Positions 61,223 to 64,000 of a stretch of DNA of 64,000 nt are shown here, piece by piece (positions within the stretch are counted from its first letter, which is position 1; each line of letters begins with the position of its first letter). Location of the stretch: the NCBI RefSeq assembly GCF_030499575.1, contig NZ_JASTLC010000001.1, positions 5,418,001 through 5,482,000 on the forward strand. The letters are read 5' to 3'. The stretch comes from Streptomyces sp. DG2A-72. GTDB lineage: Bacteria; Actinomycetota; Actinomycetes; Streptomycetales; Streptomycetaceae. A model generated the notes under the pieces. The model ran no database searches and was not told where the DNA came from. It saw nothing but the letters and a program-made list of their open reading frames with translations. The position numbers and the translations under genes are program-made.

Positions 61223-62314
61223 CTACGGCGAGACGGCAGCCTCCCGAGTCAGTGTGGTCCTGGAGAACGCGGGAGTGGGCAGGGGGACATCGTATGGCGG
61301 GCGTGCCAGCGCCTCGTGCAGCATCGCCAACACGACGTCCGTGTGCGTGAGTCCGACCATCGCTGCCCCCACCGCGAAGTTACTGTCACGGGACATCCCC
61401 GGGGTGCTGTTGACCTCCAGCACATACGGTTCGTCGTCCTCGGCCAGGATGAAGTCGATACGCGCTGAACCGCGCAGCCCTAGCCCGTCCCACAGCGTCC
61501 GAGCATCTCCGGTGATCTTGTCCAGCACGTCGGGAGCCAGGTCGGCAACGCGCACGGTCACGGCGCCCCTGGAGTCCACGTCGAGCTTCGTGTCGGCGTC
61601 GTAGAAGTCGGCCTCGGCGGCGTCGGTGGACAGCGGCGGGAAGGCGACAACCGAGCCGCCCGGCAGCTCCAACAGCCCCACAGTCATCGGCGTACCGGTC
61701 ACGTACTCCTCAACGAGTACGGGCGCCCCCTCATCGCCGGAAGCATCCGCCAGGGCTCCGGGCAGGTCCGCCGGATCGCGTACGAGGCTCATGCCCACGC
61801 TGGATCCGCCAAAGGGCGGCTTCACCATCACAGGGCGCCCGTTCCAGGTCATCGGGCCACCGGACCAGACGTGCCAGCCGGGCGTAGGGACGCCCAGCGT
61901 CAGCATCACTCGCTTGCAGAGGATCTTGTCGGCGGCGACCGCGGATGCCCCGACTCCACTGCCGCAGTAAGGCACGCGCAGGTAGTCGAGCAGGCCCTGC
62001 AGTCGGCCGTCCTCTCCGTACGGGCCGTGCAGGTTGGAGAGGGCCACGTCGTACCCGACCAGTTCCATGATGAAGTCGGGCTCGCAGGGGTTCAGCACCT
62101 TCCAGCGGGCGCCGATCTCTTCCAGCGCTTCGGCCAGGGCGGTGACAGAGCGCTGTTCGATGGGGCACTTCGAGTGGTAGAGCCTGTCTTCGGCGGAGAC
62201 GGGCCCGTAGATGAGGGCGACGCCGAGGTCGTGGCGGCTCTGGCCCCATTTACGGAGCTCCTCAGCGGCCTTCTGAACCACCGGGCCCGAGCTGGGGTTG
62301 ATGAAGAGAGTCAT
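61223..62314 (-). CDS. ATP-grasp ligase, D-alanine-D-alanine ligase family
   Basis: 363 residues from ATG 62314, overlapping the dapF-like stop (ATGA). N-terminal domain begins MTLFINPSSGPVVQKAAEEL and holds YDVALSNLHGPYGEDGRLQG LLDYLRVPYCGSGV, the Ddl substrate loop. ATP-grasp blocks: VMVKPPFGGSSVGMSLV, APVLVEEYVTGTPMTVGLLE, GSARIDFILAEDDEPYVLEV NSTPGMSRDSNF. The N-terminal Gly-rich HGPYGEDG replaces the HGxxGEDG motif closely. Forms an amide from two amino acids or peptides with ATP; here the DapF neighbour suggests a D-amino-acid partner other than D-Ala. Confidence 0.9.
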   Translation of the reverse strand: MTLFINPSSGPVVQKAAEELRKWGQSRHDLGVALIYGPVSAEDRLYHSKCPIEQRSVTALAEALEEIGARWKVLNPCEPDFIMELVGYDVALSNLHGPYGEDGRLQGLLDYLRVPYCGSGVGASAVAADKILCKRVMLTLGVPTPGWHVWSGGPMTWNGRPVMVKPPFGGSSVGMSLVRDPADLPGALADASGDEGAPVLVEEYVTGTPMTVGLLELPGGSVVAFPPLSTDAAEADFYDADTKLDVDSRGAVTVRVADLAPDVLDKITGDARTLWDGLGLRGSARIDFILAEDDEPYVLEVNSTPGMSRDSNFAVGAAMVGLTHTDVVLAMLHEALARPPYDVPLPTPAFSRTTLTREAAVSP

Positions 62315-63111
62315 GCGAGTACCCCTTCGAAGGTGTTGGTGACCGGGCCGCCGACCCAGTGAGTTCGGTTCGGTCGGTCGTCGTGCGGCCGGACCGTGAG
62401 CGGCTCGCCGGCGCGGTTGTGGACGGTGACGGCACGCCGGGCCACGAGTCCGCGCATGGTGGCGACGACGGTGGCTGCGACTGCCCCGCTTCCGCACGAC
62501 AGGGTTTCGGCCTCGACGCCGCGTTCGTAGGTGCGGATCTTCAGCGCCTGGTTGCCGGCGGACTGGACGAAGTTGACGTTCGTCCCCAGTGGGGCAAGGT
62601 CGGCGCGGTGGCGGACGAGGCGCCCGACCATGGCCGTGTCGATGACGTCTACGTCGTCCACGATGGCTACGACGTGTTCGGTGCCGGTGTTGGCGCTGTC
62701 GAACCAGGTCGGCCTGCCGTCGATGACGACCTGCAAGCGTCGAGGGAGGACTTCACCCACCTCGGCCGTGACCCACACGGAGTCGTCGGACACGACCGCT
62801 TCATGCACCACGCCGGCCATGTGAAGACTCATCTGCTGGAAGCCGTGATCGCGGTGAGCGGCCCAGGCGGAGCACCGCAGGGCGTTGCCGCACATGGTGG
62901 CGATCGAGCCGTCGGCGTTGAAACAGGCGACTTCGAGGACGGCAGGTCGGTCACTGACGAGCGTGCTGATGACGAGGCCGTCCGCACCTACGCCGGTACG
63001 CCTGGCACACAGACGTTCCGCCTCCTTGGGCCACTCTTTGTCGCCGTCCGGGCCGAGGTCGGAGAGCAGGACGAAGTCGTTCCCGGCGCCATGGATCTTG
63101 CGAAAGCGCAT
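62311..63111 (-). CDS. DapF-like amino acid epimerase
   Basis: 266 residues. Both catalytic cysteines present: Cys74 (FNADGSIATMCGNALRC) and Cys206 (RGVEAETLSCGSGAVAA). N-terminal KIHGAGNDFVLL matches DapF; the expected substrate-contact blocks N-x-D-G-S and T-x-x-C-G-S-G are intact. PLP-independent. True DapF acts on LL-diaminopimelate for peptidoglycan; a second copy in a ligase/peptidase cluster more likely epimerises another amino acid, as in some antibiotic pathways. 58 bases separate it from the 81-residue gene upstream. Confidence 0.88.
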   Translation of the reverse strand: MRFRKIHGAGNDFVLLSDLGPDGDKEWPKEAERLCARRTGVGADGLVISTLVSDRPAVLEVACFNADGSIATMCGNALRCSAWAAHRDHGFQQMSLHMAGVVHEAVVSDDSVWVTAEVGEVLPRRLQVVIDGRPTWFDSANTGTEHVVAIVDDVDVIDTAMVGRLVRHRADLAPLGTNVNFVQSAGNQALKIRTYERGVEAETLSCGSGAVAATVVATMRGLVARRAVTVHNRAGEPLTVRPHDDRPNRTHWVGGPVTNTFEGVLA

Positions 63112-63169
63112 GCCAAAGCTCCTCGCATAGTGAGGTGAGGGTGACGGTGAGGCGCCCGAACAGGGCAGT

Positions 63170-63415
63170 TCAGCGGAAGTCGATGGGCCGGTATGTGATC
63201 CGGGCTTCTCGCATGATCAAGGGCTCCCGCCCGGCAAAGATCAGTACGCGGTGGGCTGCGGTGCCGGCCGACCGCATGTCCTGGACTCGGTGGTACACGC
63301 CGTCGAGGTAGACGAAGTCACCTATGCGGACATCGCTCGGCGGCCGGGTGCTTCCCATGGTTCCGCGAGGCGGAGGCGGTATGGAGGGCGCCTCCTTGGT
63401 CCTGCGCTCGTACAT
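63170..63415 (-). CDS. Conserved small protein (81 aa)
   Basis: MYERRTKEAPSIPPPPRGTM, then a beta-rich part VRIGDFVYLDGVYHRVQDMR, AAHRVLIFAGREPLIMREAR, ITYRPIDFR. Looks like a small barrel with a Pro-rich tail. Its ATG overlaps the stop of the 28-residue gene (TGATG). No family or catalytic residue recognised. Confidence 0.7.
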   Translation of the reverse strand: MYERRTKEAPSIPPPPRGTMGSTRPPSDVRIGDFVYLDGVYHRVQDMRSAGTAAHRVLIFAGREPLIMREARITYRPIDFR

Positions 63416-63501
63416 CAGCTCCTCCAGATTCCGAGCAGGAGGGAGCAGCCGATTGCGATGAGGCTTACTACGTAGGCGAGTTGTTGGCTTCGGGGGCTCA
63501 T
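63415..63501 (-). CDS. 28-residue membrane peptide
   Basis: Minus strand: MSPRSQQLAYVVSLIAIGCS then LLLGIWRS and stop. One membrane helix (about residues 9-25). Its ATG overlaps the Nudix-like stop by 4 bases (ATGA) and its own stop overlaps the next ATG (TGATG). Overlap on both sides strongly favours real translation despite the size. Function unknown; possibly anchors the cluster's enzymes. Confidence 0.7.
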   Translation of the reverse strand: MSPRSQQLAYVVSLIAIGCSLLLGIWRS

Positions 63502-64000
63502 CGGCTTCCGATCAGGTGCTGCTCCACGCGATTGCGGACTGACGGGATGCCTATCGCTGTGAGGGGCACCCAGGCCGCTGCGCCTGTCTCGATCATCGAC
63601 GGGAGGACCGCGCCCGAATGGGCCCGGAATAGGTAGCGGATGCCGACCCGGAGGCGGGGGCCGTACCTGTGCTGCCCCGGCCGGGTCACGTCGACGAGGA
63701 AGGGGCCCTCGGCGCCGGGCTGCGTCCAGACGTCCCGGATGCCGACCTCCTCGGCCAGCAGGCGTAGGGCCGCCTCACTGAGGGAGTCGTCCACGTCCTC
63801 TGGCTCCGCCTCCGAGAGGGCATAGCCTCCCTTGTGCCTCAGGCACAGGACGCGGTTGCCTTCGTCTACGACGACGGCTCCCGTGACCACCAGAGGGCAG
63901 CGCTGGCCGTGGGTGCAGGCGCGGCGCTGCGAATGGTCGCGGGCCGCGTCGTAGACCGGCAGCAGCGCCATCCTGTCGGCGGGGTGCTCGTGGAGGTAGC
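63498..64000 (-). CDS. Nudix-hydrolase-like protein, N-terminus outside window
   Basis: The frame is open to base 64000 (YLHEHPADRMALLPVYDAAR), and relatives start about 15-20 residues before this, so the gene is cut by the window edge. Nudix fold: RCPLVVTGAVVVDEGNRVLC LRHKGGYALSEAEPEDVDDS LSEAALRLLAEEVGIRDVW. The Nudix box is degenerate: RLLAEEVGI instead of RELxEExGU, and the box Gly is replaced, so phosphohydrolase activity is doubtful. A Cys/His stretch ACTHGQRC precedes it, typical of this subgroup in streptomycete clusters. Confidence 0.8.
   Translation of the reverse strand, partial: YLHEHPADRMALLPVYDAARDHSQRRACTHGQRCPLVVTGAVVVDEGNRVLCLRHKGGYALSEAEPEDVDDSLSEAALRLLAEEVGIRDVWTQPGAEGPFLVDVTRPGQHRYGPRLRVGIRYLFRAHSGAVLPSMIETGAAAWVPLTAIGIPSVRNRVEQHLIGSR

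Overview
The DNA is very GC-rich with strong third-position GC bias. Its gene families (GAF-ANTAR regulators, DUF5994, SigB/F-type sigma factor, CsbD, B1/B2-split lasso genes, single-ATPase inositol ABC cassette, frequent ATGA/GTGA overlaps) point to a Streptomyces or close relative. No rRNA gene, intact tRNA gene or CRISPR array was seen.

Layout. (1) 1-4.5 kb: the end of a sulfatase with a HEAT-repeat tail, decayed fragments, a MarR regulator, an orphan solute-binding protein with a palindrome over its promoter, and a transposase relic. (2) 4.5-11.9 kb: a six-gene minus-strand operon for aromatic-ring catabolism (two fumarylacetoacetase-family hydrolases, cyclase-family hydrolase, FAD monooxygenase, ACMSD-type amidohydrolase, extradiol dioxygenase) with a divergent LysR regulator. 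(3) 11.9-38.2 kb: a region punctuated by four direct copies of a module made of a hairpin, the 3' half of tRNA-Gly(CCC) and a conserved arm block. These look like attachment-site scars of integrative elements. Between scars 1 and 2 lie an SMI1/KNR4-like protein, a two-component system, a secreted esterase and a decaying toxin-antitoxin pair. Between scars 2 and 3 lies a stress/signalling island rich in pseudogenes (PRC-barrel, YihY, CsbD, STAS, GAF-ANTAR, DUF5994, broken sigma factor, broken PP2C phosphatase). Between scars 3 and 4 sits a compact five-gene lasso-peptide cluster (A, B, C/RRE, D/protease, E/ABC exporter). (4) 38.5-44.6 kb: a glycosidase relic, a ketopantoate-reductase/aminotransferase pair, and a TetR-controlled operon with an NAD dehydrogenase, a frameshifted enoyl-CoA hydratase and an MBL hydrolase. 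(5) 44.6-60.2 kb: a myo-inositol uptake and catabolism regulon (LacI repressor, ABC importer, IolC/aldolase/IolB/IolD/MmsA, MFS transporter, dehydrogenase, two sugar isomerases) tied together by two identical LacI-type palindromes. (6) 60.3-64 kb: a translationally coupled minus-strand cluster: Nudix-like protein, 28-residue membrane peptide, 81-residue protein, DapF-like epimerase, D-Ala-D-Ala-ligase-like ATP-grasp enzyme, C39-like peptidase and a free-standing MurF C-terminal domain.

Most notable: (a) the lasso precursor at 33303-33413, whose core aligns position for position with the lariatin tail but implies either a Gln1-Asp8 ring or a Gly1-Asp9 ring with a displaced leader Thr; (b) the 60-64 kb epimerase/ligase/peptidase cluster, which may act on a D-amino-acid-containing peptide; (c) the four-fold tRNA-Gly scar array, which delimits the lasso cluster as possible mobile cargo without any integrase remaining in the window. 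All family assignments come from reading motifs in the translated sequence. No database search was possible.
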